Source of the DNA: Christensenella sp.
GTDB lineage: Bacteria; Bacillota; Clostridia; Christensenellales; Maliibacteriaceae
Assembly: GCA_019420085.1 (NCBI GenBank)
Contig: JAHZHV010000017.1
Span: forward strand, 1 to 6,118
Reading direction: 5' to 3'
Length of the DNA: 6,118 nt
The notes beneath the pieces were generated by a model. It ran no database searches. It was not told the origin of the DNA and saw only the letters and a list, made by a program, of their open reading frames with translations. Positions 6,040 to 6,118 of this stretch are shown here, one piece after another; position 1 is the stretch's first letter, and every line of letters starts with the position of its first letter. A program made the position numbers and the translations under genes.

Positions 6040-6048
6040 AGCGGCGCA
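6035..6048 (+). repeat. 14-bp block, copy 2
   Basis: GTCTAAGCGGCGCA, identical to 5638-5651. It precedes the second 55-bp repeat by 15 bases, against 33 in copy 1. No FemX-type coding sequence precedes it. Confidence 0.7.
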
Positions 6049-6063
6049 TTGGTTGCTATAACC

Positions 6064-6118
6064 CCGGATCGGACGCATGATGGGAAAAAGGCATGGCGGC
6101 TTTTTATAGGGTGGCAAA
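6064..6118 (+). repeat. 55-bp direct repeat, copy 2 (reaches the window edge)
   Basis: Identical to 5685-5739. The match is still perfect at the last base of the window, so the repeat may be longer and the AAGGAG motif that follows copy 1 may be present here too. Confidence 0.9.

Larger units (their letters stand above)
5644..6118. other. 475-bp structured region without a convincing protein gene
   Basis: From the FemX-type stop codon to the right edge no frame on either strand gives a recognisable protein. The longest candidates are a minus-strand frame at 5831-6049, with no family features, and a plus-strand 40-codon frame at 5755-5877. What it does hold is a 55-bp direct repeat present twice, a shared 14-bp block ahead of each copy, several hairpins and a 7-bp palindrome. 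It reads as an intergenic region, possibly with a repeat element or small RNA signals. A gene may begin just beyond the right edge. Confidence 0.6.

Noticed and set aside
5905..6040. Short plus-strand frames (about 12-29 codons), including one ending at the TAA of the second 14-bp block
   Set aside because: Too short, in different frames, with no family resemblance. A decayed gene was considered but nothing recognisable could be pieced together.
5831..6049. Minus-strand 72-codon frame in the right-hand intergenic region
   Set aside because: No recognisable motif, no good ribosome site, and it overlaps a strong hairpin and the palindrome.
5638..6118. CRISPR array or insertion sequence as explanation for the repeats
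   Set aside because: Only two copies with a 324-bp gap and no regular spacers; no transposase and no terminal inverted repeats are visible.

Overview
This window is GC-rich (about 60 % by eye). It has strong GGAGG-type ribosome binding sites, compact operon spacing, Rho-independent terminators and a stand-alone FemX-type peptidyltransferase. Together these suggest a high-GC member of the Bacillota, probably a gut-type Clostridia or Christensenellales-like organism. The taxon is an inference from gene style only.

Layout. (1) Positions 1-972, minus strand: the N-terminal 324 codons of a divergent class I mannose-6-phosphate isomerase, cut by the left window edge. (2) Positions 973-1171: a divergent promoter region. 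A good extended -10 promoter reads left into the isomerase gene and a TTGAAG-17-TATACT promoter reads right. (3) Positions 1172-4334, plus strand: a three-gene operon. It encodes a PHP-domain metallophosphoesterase, a four-carbon acid sugar kinase (former DUF1537 family) and an Asp/Glu racemase-superfamily protein without the usual second catalytic cysteine. It ends in a clear intrinsic terminator at 4362-4398. (4) Positions 4525-5643, plus strand: a monocistronic FemABX-family aminoacyl-tRNA-dependent peptidoglycan peptidyltransferase. (5) Positions 5644-6118: about 475 bp without a convincing protein gene. It is rich in structure, with two exact copies of a 55-bp direct repeat, each preceded by a shared 14-bp block, plus two hairpins, a perfect 7-bp palindrome and a small ORF with an ideal ribosome binding site.

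How the genes may work together. The kinase family phosphorylates C4 sugar acids such as tetronates. Known pathways pair it with a dehydrogenase and an aldolase or decarboxylase, and neither is present here. Instead it is co-transcribed with a PHP phosphoesterase and a racemase-like protein, which suggests an unassigned sugar-acid or hydroxy-acid pathway. The divergent isomerase would fit a carbohydrate-catabolism locus, but a functional link is only an inference. The most interesting points are this gene trio, the altered active site of the racemase-like protein, and the repeat-bearing tail downstream of the FemX gene.
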